Positions 29,420 to 38,152 of a stretch of DNA of 64,000 bases are shown here, piece by piece. Source of the stretch: a virus; the IMG/VR virus record IMGVR_UViG_3300048838_001413, positions 1-64,000 of that record; one strand, 5' to 3'. The notes below the pieces were generated by a model that saw only the letters and a list, made by a program, of their open reading frames with translations, made no database searches and was not told where the DNA came from. A program made the position numbers and the translations under genes. Numbering within the stretch: position 1 is the first letter of the stretch; every line of letters starts with the position of its first letter.

Positions 29420-29647
29420 TCAGATGCGATTTGGATTGATACGGAGGTAAAGCCACTGAATATTATACCTGCGGCTTGCCGTGAGCTTGCTTTGCTTGTT
29501 TTCGATAAGGGAGAAGTGATCGCTGAGCTGCTGATAGGATTTAATGCCGATTTCGCTGGTGATAATTTTCTGACGACCCATTGCAGTGAGTTCTCTGAAC
29601 CTTTTTTCGAATTTTTCGGTACCGGTTGATTTTTTCTTTTTGGCCAT
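29420..29647 (-). CDS. Hypothetical basic protein
   Basis: A 75-aa, strongly basic protein (M-A-K-K-K-K-S-T-G-T-E-K at the start). Residues ~28-65 could be a helix-turn-helix (S-E-I-G-I-K-S-Y-Q-Q-L-S-D-H-F then L-T-A-S-R-R-Y-N-I-Q-W-L). A small DNA-binding regulator is plausible. It is the first gene after the TGTAGTT repeat region and might bind it. Confidence 0.55.
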   Translation of the reverse strand: MAKKKKSTGTEKFEKRFRELTAMGRQKIITSEIGIKSYQQLSDHFSLIENKQSKLTASRRYNIQWLYLRINPNRI

Positions 29648-29737
29648 GGATTCAATTTTTAAGGGGTTAAACGGAGGTGTAATTCACAAAAAAAATAAAT
29701 ATTCACAGGGTTGAGGCTATAAATGCCACCTACAATC

Positions 29738-29954
29738 AACTACACTCAACTACAAGCATTAAAGTGCTAATAAACAGACGACTAACGGAACTACAAAGGA
29801 CATAAAAGTGTAGCTATTGTAGTTATTTGTAGTTTTTAAGTTAATTTGTAGTTGAGTGTAGTTGCTTGTAGTTTTGGGCAATGTGGTTGTAGTTTTCATA
29901 AGTAGCTGATTTTGTGTTTTTATGGGTTTGTAGTTGAGTGTAGTTGAGTGTAGC
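29738..29954. repeat. 10-bp-phased TGTAGTT heptamers
   Basis: TGTAGTT in plus orientation at 29818, 29828, 29847, 29857, 29867, 29888, 29929 and 29939, with TGTAGC variants at 29809 and 29949, and in inverse orientation (AACTACA) at 29738, 29748 and 29789. Spacings are 10, 19-21 or 41 bp, i.e. near-integral helical turns, so a protein could bind them on one DNA face. Iteron-like or an activator array. Confidence 0.85.
29767..29802 (-). promoter_or_regulatory. Weak TGTCCTTT-class promoter inside the repeats
   Basis: TGTCCTTT (29802-29795), 20 nt, TTTATTAG (29774-29767). The -7 box is poor, but the upstream box is perfect and the spacing correct. Ten heptamers lie upstream and three inverted ones within or downstream, so the repeats may control it. 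Confidence 0.45.
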
Positions 29955-29968
29955 TGGGGTTTTTTACT

Positions 29969-32900
29969 TTAAAAAGGTGGTATAATTTCACCGCTTTTGT
30001 TAAACAGGTCATTTTGAGGCTGTTGAGTTGTGCCGGGTAAATTCTGGTTATTTTCGTCGTCAACCTGAGTGGTTATTACATTTATGCCATAATTTTTGAC
30101 GATGTTTTCGTAATGGAAGGCGTGAGCTGTTGTAATCTGCCTTTTTACTTTACCGCTCATATCGAAGTCGGAGCTTTCGCCTTCTTTCATGATAAACGGG
30201 CATGATAATTTTTTGCCGAGGTATTCTTTTGAGTTCATAAGGTAGAACTCGAGGGTTTTGATGGGCAGCACAAAATCGCGGGTAGATGCACCATGCTTAC
30301 GATACTTCTGAAATATGCGTGTGTGGTTGAGGTAGATTACATCGGCCGGAGGGGTAAAGTCGTAGTTTCGTTCACCGATGTTAACTTTGGTTTCGGTTTT
30401 AACGAGGAAGTCCACTTTTTCGAGCAGTTCTCTTTCTTTGACGAGGAAGTTAAATATTTCCCAGAAATTGGCTACATCGTTTGTTTTTTTGGTTTCGGAG
30501 TTCTGCCTGAGAATAAGAGGCACTGTCATTTCGAGCAGGGATTTGAAGGAGAAATTCACGGGCACTTTATCAGCAAGTGTATGGAAAGCGGCGAGAATAA
30601 TCGCCCAATTGCGGAAGATACGATCTTCGATCACCTGGTCGTCGAGCAAGCTGTTGATTTGTGTACAAACGAAGTCGTAGCTTTCGAAAAATGTATTTAG
30701 GAAGTGTTCGCGATGTGAAAGCACCTGATGTGTAAGGTGTGTAACGCCGGCATTGAGAATAACCTTCAGGTCGTTGAAGTTTGTTTTTTCGGTGTCGGAG
30801 TATTCGGTTTGGTTGAATGTTAGAAATATAAGCCTTGAAAACAGCGCAATGTCGGCGGTGGGCATTTCCTGACCGGTAAGCATTAAACCTATGTCAACAT
30901 TGGTGGTTTCTTTTTTCTTGTCTTTTTCCATGTTCATGCGTGTACGTCCGGTGCCATCCCAAATGCCTTTGAGGAATTCTATTTTTTCGAACTCGACATT
31001 GTTTTTGTATTCGTCGATGTGGCAAAGTGCATTGGCGTGCTGAGCCACGTGATCGGCGAGGGCAGCTTTTGACGTATTGTTGATGTTTGGTCCTTTTTGG
31101 AGTTTACCAAAGAAGTGCAGCATAGAAATTGCCATTTCGGTTTTTCCGGCACCTTTTGGACCGAAGAGGTTTAGCACGGGGAAGAATCCGAAACGGTTGG
31201 CAATAATATCGCGGTAGCATGTGGCAAGGAAGAAACAATATGCTATGCGTGCATTCTGGCCGAAAACGGTTTCGAGTTTAAAAACCACTTCAGCCATGGA
31301 TATTTGCCCTGGCATGTGAATAAATTTTCGTTCGGCCACAAAAAGAGAATCTTCGCGTTCGTAAATTTTGGAGAAAGCGGGAATGTAGTAGTTGGTGTCG
31401 TGATGTCTGACGATTCCGAATTCGTTTACTTTAGAGAACTGGCCGTTGTAAATTCCGTTTCCCCACGCCCAAAAACCGTGCTTTTGCCAACCGAGTTGTT
31501 TGATTTCGGTGCAGGTTTCTGTTTTTTCGTAGATGTATCTTTTGAGTTTATTGAGTTCAATTTCGGAAGCCTCCCACAGGAAGTTGCCAAGCGATTCGAC
31601 CCGGAGCCTGAACGACTGCATACTGACGAGATCCTTTTGCATGAATTCAATGATCTGAGAATATCCGAATTCATTTTTTATTTCGAACAAGCGTTTTGAA
31701 TCGATTACGGATTGAACGTGAAACAGTGGTTTCATGGTGAAGTTTGAGCCTCTGACAACCCCGTTTTTGGTATTGAAGAAGTACTGATTATCATCTTCGT
31801 AGAATCCAAATTTTTCGAAATCATCGGCTTTGACGAATTCGGGAATTTTGAACCGGTTATCTTCTTTTTTTTCGTCGGGAGCGTTTAGTTTATTGATTTG
31901 TTTGAGTTCGTCAGTCCAGGCTTTTTTTGGTTTGATGATTGCGCTTACCTGTTCGATATATAGTTCCTGAGTGCTGGATGAAAATTTGCCGATCAGATCG
32001 CTGACATAGGCAATGATCTGTTGTTTCTGATCGGGTTTGCTTGCCAGTGTGGCTTTGTTCTTACAGAACCACAGGATGTAATCGGAGATATTTTGTGCTT
32101 CGTATTCATAGAAATCGGTTTTGGCGAAGAAAGAATCGGGATCCTCTTTTTTCTCTTTCTCCTTAAACATGGGCAGGGTAATGACATTGACGAATAATCC
32201 TGCATTGATGAATTTGACTGCATGATTATCGACTGCGAGCATACCTGGCGCATCGCCATCGCCTATAATGGTAACACGGGTGCAGTACTTTGCGATAAAG
32301 GTTACATGCTGATCGGTTAGCCCGGTGCCGAGGGGTGCGATTGTGTTGATTGGGCCGACTTCCTGCATACGTATCACATCGGGGTTTCCTTCGACCAGAT
32401 AGGCATGTTTGGTTTTGCGGATCTCGTTGATGGCGGTAGTGATTCCGTAAAAAGATTTGCTTTTGCTGTAAATTTCTGTTTCGCGTGAGTTGATGAATTT
32501 TGGTGTTTTGGGGTCTTTTTCGTGTGGTGTAACTCTTCCGGAGAAAGCGATAATGCTTCCGGATTCGTTGGTGATCGGGAACATGATACGGTTTCGGAAA
32601 GTGTCGAAGGTTTTATCATTTTTTTGCGAAACAAGCCCGACGGCCATGAGATCGGCGATATTATGTCCTTTGCTGATTGCGTAGTCGGAGAGCGCCTGCC
32701 AACTATCGGGCGCATATCCGATAGACCATTTAACGATGATGTCCTCGGAGAATCGTTCCTTTACATAAATGAGGGCATTTTCGTTTTCGGGAAGCCTGAG
32801 CTGATCGACAAAGAACTGCTGAGCCATTCTCATAATGGAGAAAAGCTTTTCGCGTTTGGCGTTTGCTTCGGGATCGTAAGGAATATCTGATTTCAGATCG

Positions 32901-33166
32901 ATGGTAAGTGCATGGTCTTTTGCAATGGTTTTGCAGGCTTCGATAAAGTCGAAGTGTTTGTGCAGCATCACGAATTTAATTGCATCACCCCCGACGCCGC
33001 ACCCGAAACATTTAAAGGTGTTTGTACGCGGAAACACGAACATTGAAGGTGTTTTCTCGTCGTGAATCGGGCAGCAACCTTTGTAATTAACGCCGGCTTT
33101 ATTAAGGGTTATATACCGACTGATGATGTCGTAAATTGGTGTGTCGTGTATTTCGTCGGTTTTCAT
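29969..33166 (-). CDS. DNA primase-helicase
   Basis: A 1065-aa replication protein. CHC2 zinc finger at residues ~31-57 (C-P-I-H ... F-K-C-F-G-C), DnaG-type catalytic core with TOPRIM motifs V-E-G-N-P-D (258-263) and G-D-G-D-A-P-G (302-308), then a C-terminal ATPase with Walker A G-P-K-G-A-G-K-T (669-676) and Walker B C-H-I-D-E-Y (715-720). It would prime and unwind at the replication fork. It lies between the cytosine methylase gene and the TGTAGTT repeats, a place fitting an origin nearby. The ATPase seems DUF927/D5-like rather than DnaB-like; this subtype call is tentative. Confidence 0.88.
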   Translation of the reverse strand: MKTDEIHDTPIYDIISRYITLNKAGVNYKGCCPIHDEKTPSMFVFPRTNTFKCFGCGVGGDAIKFVMLHKHFDFIEACKTIAKDHALTIDLKSDIPYDPEANAKREKLFSIMRMAQQFFVDQLRLPENENALIYVKERFSEDIIVKWSIGYAPDSWQALSDYAISKGHNIADLMAVGLVSQKNDKTFDTFRNRIMFPITNESGSIIAFSGRVTPHEKDPKTPKFINSRETEIYSKSKSFYGITTAINEIRKTKHAYLVEGNPDVIRMQEVGPINTIAPLGTGLTDQHVTFIAKYCTRVTIIGDGDAPGMLAVDNHAVKFINAGLFVNVITLPMFKEKEKKEDPDSFFAKTDFYEYEAQNISDYILWFCKNKATLASKPDQKQQIIAYVSDLIGKFSSSTQELYIEQVSAIIKPKKAWTDELKQINKLNAPDEKKEDNRFKIPEFVKADDFEKFGFYEDDNQYFFNTKNGVVRGSNFTMKPLFHVQSVIDSKRLFEIKNEFGYSQIIEFMQKDLVSMQSFRLRVESLGNFLWEASEIELNKLKRYIYEKTETCTEIKQLGWQKHGFWAWGNGIYNGQFSKVNEFGIVRHHDTNYYIPAFSKIYEREDSLFVAERKFIHMPGQISMAEVVFKLETVFGQNARIAYCFFLATCYRDIIANRFGFFPVLNLFGPKGAGKTEMAISMLHFFGKLQKGPNINNTSKAALADHVAQHANALCHIDEYKNNVEFEKIEFLKGIWDGTGRTRMNMEKDKKKETTNVDIGLMLTGQEMPTADIALFSRLIFLTFNQTEYSDTEKTNFNDLKVILNAGVTHLTHQVLSHREHFLNTFFESYDFVCTQINSLLDDQVIEDRIFRNWAIILAAFHTLADKVPVNFSFKSLLEMTVPLILRQNSETKKTNDVANFWEIFNFLVKERELLEKVDFLVKTETKVNIGERNYDFTPPADVIYLNHTRIFQKYRKHGASTRDFVLPIKTLEFYLMNSKEYLGKKLSCPFIMKEGESSDFDMSGKVKRQITTAHAFHYENIVKNYGINVITTQVDDENNQNLPGTTQQPQNDLFNKSGEIIPPF

Positions 33167-33236
33167 ATTCGGGAGAGGTTATGGAAAGGGGTGTTGGCTT
33201 TAGCTTTTGTGGGACGAGGGGGACGGGTGTGGACGC

Positions 33237-34862
33237 TCATATAGCTTGTTGTTTGCTGCTGATGAACTGATTCAATGCTTTTACAACCGGTTCAATAATA
33301 ATTCGTGCCCATTCGGGCGGGACTGCATTTCCAATGAGTTTGGTTTGCTGTTTGCGGGATAATCCAAGTTGTTTATTGGTAAAATAACCTTTTGGGAAGG
33401 TGCTGATCTGCGCCAGTTCTTCGGGATCGAGGAAACGCATTTTGATGTCGAAATCAATTTCGCCGTTCAGTATAGCGGTAATGAGTGCTTTGTTGGTTGG
33501 GCTTGTGGTGATTGTACCGAGGGGATATTCAAGGTTTTGGCTTTGTGATTGCTGGTTTCCTGAACTTGAAAAGTGAGCCGTAATGAATTGAATCTTTTCC
33601 TTAGTGGTAATTGAATTTAGAGGCTCGTCGATGGATTGGTTATTGCCCGTTGAAAAATGATGGCTGATAAGCTGAAACTTTTCTTCAGTACTTGTTGCTC
33701 CGAGCGGTTCTTCCAGGCTTTTTGCATTTGCACCGGGATTGCCGTTGCTGTTGTATTGTGCAGCAATAAACTGCTTTTCGATTGTAACCAGGTGTTTTGA
33801 ATTTTCGGTGGTAATTGTATTTGCTGGTCCATCAAGATCGTGAGCTGTTGTTTCGCGGCCATAATAATCGCTGAGGAATTGAAGTTTTTCAACGGTAATA
33901 AGTTGTTTGGTTTCGCGTGTCAGGATTGGATTGAGGGGTTCGTCGGGGGTGTTGAAATTGTCGGTATAGCAATGATCGGTAACGAATTGTTTTTTATCAA
34001 CAGTAACCAGAACATGCCGGTCTTTTGTGGTAATGGTATTTAAAGGAGCGTGGATTGTCTGAGCGTTTAATCCGCTTCCGTAATACTGAAAAATGAAGCA
34101 GAGTTCGGGTGCATATTTTTTTATACCTCCGGCAATTCGTTTGAGTGAATTAGGCACAAGCGGAACGCGCTTTCCTTTTCTGACATTAGGATTAAACTGC
34201 CTTCCGAAAATGCTTTCGCCCTCTTTTTCGAGATTGATAAATGATTTGCAGGCCACCCATTTTTTGAGTCCACCTTTACCGGTTTTGCTATGTGTTGGCT
34301 TTGGCCAATCGATTGGTAATCCTATTTCGACCTGAATAAAGAAAGCGAAGTATCTTACTCTTCGGGTAGGTATTCCGAAATCTGCGGCATTGCAAATCAT
34401 TTCGTGGTATTCATACCCGAGGGCTTTGATTGCATTTTTCCATCGTTCGAATTCCTGCCCTTTTTTTGATTTATCGATTGTGCCATCGGGTTCAACGGGA
34501 GCCCAATCACGAAATTCCGGGACATTTTCAATCCCCACGGCCAAAGGCATACCGTGTTTGATATATCGCACAAGTTCCCAGCCGAGGGTATAAGAACCTA
34601 TCTTTTTATTTTTCCCGCCATTGGCCCGTGAATGTTGTGTACATTCGATTGAAGCCCACATAAAATCGACCTTTTCGACTTCGTGTTCGTCCTGTTTGTA
34701 AATGTCGGCCCAAAAGTGTTTAATTCCTTTGTGGTTGAATAAATTGGTTCGGATAGCAAGTTTGTCGTGATTGAGCACATACTTAACCTTTAGACCAGGT
34801 ATCTTGCTCATTGCTTCAGTAACTCCGCCACCACCGGCTAAAAAATCTCCCGCTGTTATCAT
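33237..34862 (-). CDS. DNA cytosine-C5 methyltransferase with tandem repeats
   Basis: A 541-aa C5 methylase. Motif I F-L-A-G-G-G-G (7-13), catalytic cysteine in S-I-E-C-T-Q-H-S (Cys74, replacing the usual P-C-Q), motif VI I-E-N-V (111-114), motif X I-G-N-A-V-P-P near the C-terminus. Between the methylase halves, in the target-recognition region, are about six repeats of ~30-40 residues with the pattern (D/E)-x-P-L-x-T-I-T-T-K. Likely protects phage DNA from restriction. The repeats may give several or adjustable target sites. Confidence 0.85.
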   Translation of the reverse strand: MITAGDFLAGGGGVTEAMSKIPGLKVKYVLNHDKLAIRTNLFNHKGIKHFWADIYKQDEHEVEKVDFMWASIECTQHSRANGGKNKKIGSYTLGWELVRYIKHGMPLAVGIENVPEFRDWAPVEPDGTIDKSKKGQEFERWKNAIKALGYEYHEMICNAADFGIPTRRVRYFAFFIQVEIGLPIDWPKPTHSKTGKGGLKKWVACKSFINLEKEGESIFGRQFNPNVRKGKRVPLVPNSLKRIAGGIKKYAPELCFIFQYYGSGLNAQTIHAPLNTITTKDRHVLVTVDKKQFVTDHCYTDNFNTPDEPLNPILTRETKQLITVEKLQFLSDYYGRETTAHDLDGPANTITTENSKHLVTIEKQFIAAQYNSNGNPGANAKSLEEPLGATSTEEKFQLISHHFSTGNNQSIDEPLNSITTKEKIQFITAHFSSSGNQQSQSQNLEYPLGTITTSPTNKALITAILNGEIDFDIKMRFLDPEELAQISTFPKGYFTNKQLGLSRKQQTKLIGNAVPPEWARIIIEPVVKALNQFISSKQQAI

Positions 34863-34920
34863 AATTGATTTGGTTAATGCACGCGCTCAGACAGCGCGTG
34901 CATATGGATTGAATGAATGC

Positions 34921-35241
34921 TTAGAATTCTGCTTCCGGATCAGCTTCGTGGCCTGGCAGCTGAATTTTCATTTTGCTGACATACTCTTTTATGTCCCATG
35001 CCTGAATAGGAGCAACCCTGAGATTACGTGCCATTTCCCGTGCAAGATCTTCGGTGATTGGGTTGATGGCGTAGATTGCTGTAATGTTGACGATTCGGGT
35101 GAACTGAGCTGAAGATTCTGTTTCGGGAACGTCGATACGTACCATCGCGCCTCCGGCGATAGATTCTTCGGTAACTAATCCGGCAATGCGTGTGTGGCCA
35201 AACAATTCGACCAAAGCCCATGCTGAAAATTTATCGTTCAT
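34921..35241 (-). CDS. Conserved phage protein, function unknown
   Basis: A 106-aa protein starting M-N-D-K-F-S-A-W-A-L-V-E-L-F-G-H-T-R-I-A-G. The A-x-V-E-L-F-G-H-x-R-I-A-G start, M-V-R-I-D-V-P and A-I-Y-A-I-N-P-I-T-E segments are familiar to me from many phages and prophages, always as a small gene of unknown role near methylases or DUF5131 genes. Probably a DNA-metabolism accessory protein. Confidence 0.65.
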   Translation of the reverse strand: MNDKFSAWALVELFGHTRIAGLVTEESIAGGAMVRIDVPETESSAQFTRIVNITAIYAINPITEDLAREMARNLRVAPIQAWDIKEYVSKMKIQLPGHEADPEAEF

Positions 35242-35316
35242 AAAGATGATTTTTAAGTGACCTTTCGGCCACGGTTAGAAAAATTGAATTATTGAGAATT
35301 AAATCCGGGATTACAG

Positions 35317-36291
35317 CTAAGGAATCTGGTTCCATTCCATACCATTGAGCAGTCGGTTGTGGATGCCTTTTTTGGCTTTTGAGAGAATGGCAACAGGATA
35401 TTTACAGGTTTTCATGTCGCCTCCGCATTTTGGGATTGTGCCGTCGATGCTAACGAGTTTATCGCCGGGTTTTACCCACATTTTCTGCTGCCATTCGAGG
35501 AATCGGTTGAAGTATTTGAATTGTGGCACCCCGTTAGACATGTTGATCCATGAGGTATAATATGCACCCCAGCCTTTGAAGAAGAAAGGTTTATCGAACA
35601 GAACGCACTGCCGGCGGATATCTTCAACCCAATGCGGGTGCATGGGTGTGGCTTTGTTTCCGGTCATTCCTCCACAGATAACCCATTGTATGTTTGAGAT
35701 ATAGTTATAGAAGCGTGGGCTGATGAAGTCGAGCAGGAAATTGCGCCTGAGCAGGTGGGTGGTGGTGAGGTTGATGGGACCGGTGAGGGGTTCTATGCTG
35801 ACGAAGCGAACGTGTGCCGGCACATTAATAAGAACGGGAATTCTATCGTCGGCATCGGCCTGGTTTGTGACAGTAACGCCGCACCATATGTTTTGCGGCA
35901 GTTTTTTGAGGTCGTTGGCACTTAGCCATGTTTCGATGTAATTGAGCATGGTGTCGGCCTGCTGAGTAAGCAGCATGAAGGTGTGTTCGCGGTGCGTATT
36001 CATAACCCTCATAACCGCGAAGAATTGAGCTATGGTGAAAGCGGGATCGAATAAATCGCCCATTGAACCGACGAAAACGCGTTTTGGTTTTCTCCATTTA
36101 GAGGGTTCGTTGATCACTTCGGGATGGAAAGTTGGTAAAAAACCGTTTCGATACTTTTCGCGAACTTTCGGATTTGGATTGTTTTTCATCCGGTTGGCGA
36201 AACTTTTTGCATAGCAATTCGGGCATGATTTAGAACAACCAGTAATAGGATTCCAAACTGTGGGTGCCCATTCGATTTTACTGTCTGACAT
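35317..36291 (-). CDS. DUF5131 (phage Gp37/Gp68) family protein
   Basis: A 324-aa protein opening I-E-W-A-P-T-V-W-N-P-I-T-G-C, with a C-x3-C-x2-C motif (Cys19, Cys23, Cys26), then R-V-F-V-G-S-M-G-D-L-F and F-V-S-I-E-P-L-T-G. This is the Gp37/Gp68 family, whose cysteine triad and barrel-like pattern recall radical-SAM enzymes; the reaction is unknown to me. Its neighbours are a cytosine methylase and the small conserved gene 34921-35241, so a role in DNA base modification is a reasonable guess. Confidence 0.8.
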   Translation of the reverse strand: MSDSKIEWAPTVWNPITGCSKSCPNCYAKSFANRMKNNPNPKVREKYRNGFLPTFHPEVINEPSKWRKPKRVFVGSMGDLFDPAFTIAQFFAVMRVMNTHREHTFMLLTQQADTMLNYIETWLSANDLKKLPQNIWCGVTVTNQADADDRIPVLINVPAHVRFVSIEPLTGPINLTTTHLLRRNFLLDFISPRFYNYISNIQWVICGGMTGNKATPMHPHWVEDIRRQCVLFDKPFFFKGWGAYYTSWINMSNGVPQFKYFNRFLEWQQKMWVKPGDKLVSIDGTIPKCGGDMKTCKYPVAILSKAKKGIHNRLLNGMEWNQIP

Positions 36292-36334
36292 TGTTTGAGG
36301 TTTTGAGGGTTAAAGGGATTATTGGAATGAATCT

Positions 36335-37057
36335 TTAAGGTTTGCGGTGGTTTTCATGTTTTGCGGTTTCCTCGTTGATTAACAGGGTTACAAAATTTTC
36401 GGATTCTAAGAGAATTTTGGTATTGTTGTATAATTCCCATGTAGGGTTAAGGTTGCCTGTGTACATGGGGATTGCGGAAAGCGTGTCGTGAATGGAAAGC
36501 AGGGCAACTTGTATGGAGTTACGGACAATTTCACTGGGGTATTCGGTGCCTGTTATAAAGCTACTGCCGACAAATCCGTAAACGAAAGGGCGGAATTTTT
36601 CAAAGAGTTCCCGGGCTTTGATTTCTTTTTTTGACATTTGGCAATGATCGTTCACAATGATTTCGAATGTTTTGTTTCCGATGGTAATAGGGCCGATGCC
36701 TGATTCCAAATGTTCTCTGACCTGGGCTAAGAGTTGGTCGAACTTATCGGGGTTTTTTGAAGCAACTTGTCTGGTTTGTGTTTCAACCTGTTGCCAGAAT
36801 TGGGCTTGGGGGAATGGCTCAGGTTTTTTGATGATTGCAGTTTCGGCAGCTATGTATGACTCGGAGATCATGTATTTCTTTTTGTTTGGTTGTATGTGCA
36901 TGGTGTCAATGCAATTGATACAAGTTTTCATTCCCATGTATGTACTGCTGCAATCGCACCCACATCTATGACATTTTATTGACCGATCTTGCGCCAGTTC
37001 CCTGTCTTGCGCCATTTGTTTAAGGGTTTCTTCTGATAAGTTGTTTGATTTTTTCAT
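36335..37057 (-). CDS. Hypothetical protein with N-terminal zinc ribbon
   Basis: A 240-aa protein. Residues ~29-50 hold C-H-R-C-G-C-D-C then C-I-N-C, a zinc-binding cluster. The rest is helical. No further domain recognised. Part of the early/replication block that runs from 40172 to 29969 on the minus strand. Confidence 0.6.
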   Translation of the reverse strand: MKKSNNLSEETLKQMAQDRELAQDRSIKCHRCGCDCSSTYMGMKTCINCIDTMHIQPNKKKYMISESYIAAETAIIKKPEPFPQAQFWQQVETQTRQVASKNPDKFDQLLAQVREHLESGIGPITIGNKTFEIIVNDHCQMSKKEIKARELFEKFRPFVYGFVGSSFITGTEYPSEIVRNSIQVALLSIHDTLSAIPMYTGNLNPTWELYNNTKILLESENFVTLLINEETAKHENHRKP

Positions 37058-37098
37058 GGTGGGGTTTGGGTTGGTTAATAGGATATATACTTTGTTTC

Positions 37099-37608
37099 CT
37101 ACTTATGTGCATCGCCTCCGGTAAGCTTGCACAGGAACTTCATAATCATTTCGAGTTCGGGATTTCGAAAGGCGTAAGAGAGATAATCAACCGGCTTTCT
37201 GTAATGATGTGCATTACATTTAATATGATGCCTGCAAGCCTTTGCTGATAAGAACGCATTGGTATAAACTTTTTGAGTTGATATATGAACTTTGCGGTAA
37301 TTGACCTCGAGAATATTTTCTCTGGCCAGCCAATCCATTTCGCTAAAAAGTTTTTCGTGTTTCTTGTTACCGATTTCCCATTCTTTGTATTCAAAAATGG
37401 CTTCTTTAATTTCTTTCTCGGTGCTAATTACGCTCCCATCGCAATGCCATGCTTCTTCACCCTGGCCTTCTCCTACCGATATTTCAACTTCGTCCTGTAC
37501 CTGAAATATGTAAGGCATGGCAGTTGCCCGGTGGTCTTGTGTATTTAATTCCTTTGATAAGTTCATTAAGAACTCATACATTTCGTCGCTTACCTGTATT
37601 GTTTTCAT
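37099..37608 (-). CDS. Hypothetical protein
   Basis: A 169-aa protein starting M-K-T-I-Q-V-S-D-E-M-Y-E-F-L. The start resembles antitoxin-like or ribbon-helix-helix peptides (I-Q-V-S-D-E), followed by a domain with A-C-R-H-H-I-K-C-N-A-H-H-Y-R-K, a His/Cys cluster near residue 125-140 that could bind zinc. Not otherwise recognised. Confidence 0.55.
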   Translation of the reverse strand: MKTIQVSDEMYEFLMNLSKELNTQDHRATAMPYIFQVQDEVEISVGEGQGEEAWHCDGSVISTEKEIKEAIFEYKEWEIGNKKHEKLFSEMDWLARENILEVNYRKVHISTQKVYTNAFLSAKACRHHIKCNAHHYRKPVDYLSYAFRNPELEMIMKFLCKLTGGDAHK

Positions 37609-37615
37609 GTTTTAA

Positions 37616-37873
37616 TTATTTGAATAAATCAAGTTGATCAAGTTTTTTCTTACTGGTTTTTGAGTCGATAACTTCGACTTCGTTCAGGTACATTACCGGA
37701 TTTTTAGGATCGAGCAGAAAAGATGCGAGAATCATTTTGGTTCCGATATATTCGTCGAGAAGTTGTTGTGCTTCTCTCCTGGCTTCGGATATACTGCCGA
37801 CGATAACGCCTTCGTGTTGCTTGTATCTTGAATCGATACAGAATACAATGTATCGTAAATCCGTGATATCCAT
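37616..37873 (-). CDS. Hypothetical small protein ending in clamp-binding-like motif
   Basis: An 85-aa alpha/beta protein. The last residues L-D-Q-L-D-L-F-K resemble the Q-L-x-L-F motif by which polymerases and repair proteins bind the bacterial sliding clamp; here it sits exactly at the C-terminus, a common place for it. This could link it to the phage clamp-like protein or the host clamp. It lies 7 nt after the upstream gene 37882-38139 ends. Confidence 0.55.
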   Translation of the reverse strand: MDITDLRYIVFCIDSRYKQHEGVIVGSISEARREAQQLLDEYIGTKMILASFLLDPKNPVMYLNEVEVIDSKTSKKKLDQLDLFK

Positions 37874-37881
37874 TTTGCGCT

Positions 37882-38139
37882 TTATTTTTCGGGTTCGGGA
37901 GATTCAATAAGTTCTACAGTTGCGGCCATGAATAACAATTGATTCATTCCGGCCTGGTTGTAAACCTCCGTGTCACTTATTTTTAATAGTGCCGGAATTT
38001 CTTCGATGTTATTGGCTTTCATCACAACCTGTATAAGATCCTTAAAGGGTTTTATCCGATCGTTGTATTTATCTCCGAAGAAGTTTTTTGCAGTATCTCT
38101 ACAGTCGTAAAGCTTTGCTGCCATTTGTACTTTGTTCAT
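37882..38139 (-). CDS. Hypothetical helical protein
   Basis: An 85-aa protein, start taken at M-N-K-V-Q-M-A-A-K-L-Y-D (38137-38139), 13 nt after the preceding stop. An upstream start at 38202 would overlap that gene by 50 nt. Helical, not recognised. Confidence 0.5.
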   Translation of the reverse strand: MNKVQMAAKLYDCRDTAKNFFGDKYNDRIKPFKDLIQVVMKANNIEEIPALLKISDTEVYNQAGMNQLLFMAATVELIESPEPEK

Positions 38140-38152
38140 GCGGTGGGAATTA

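Larger units (their letters stand above)
29656..29968. other. Gene-free stretch holding the TGTAGTT repeats
   Basis: About 310 bp between the primase-helicase stop and the next start. It is filled by the phased heptamer repeats (29738-29954) and one weak TGTCCTTT-class promoter (29767-29802). No reading frame of note was seen. Confidence 0.75.
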
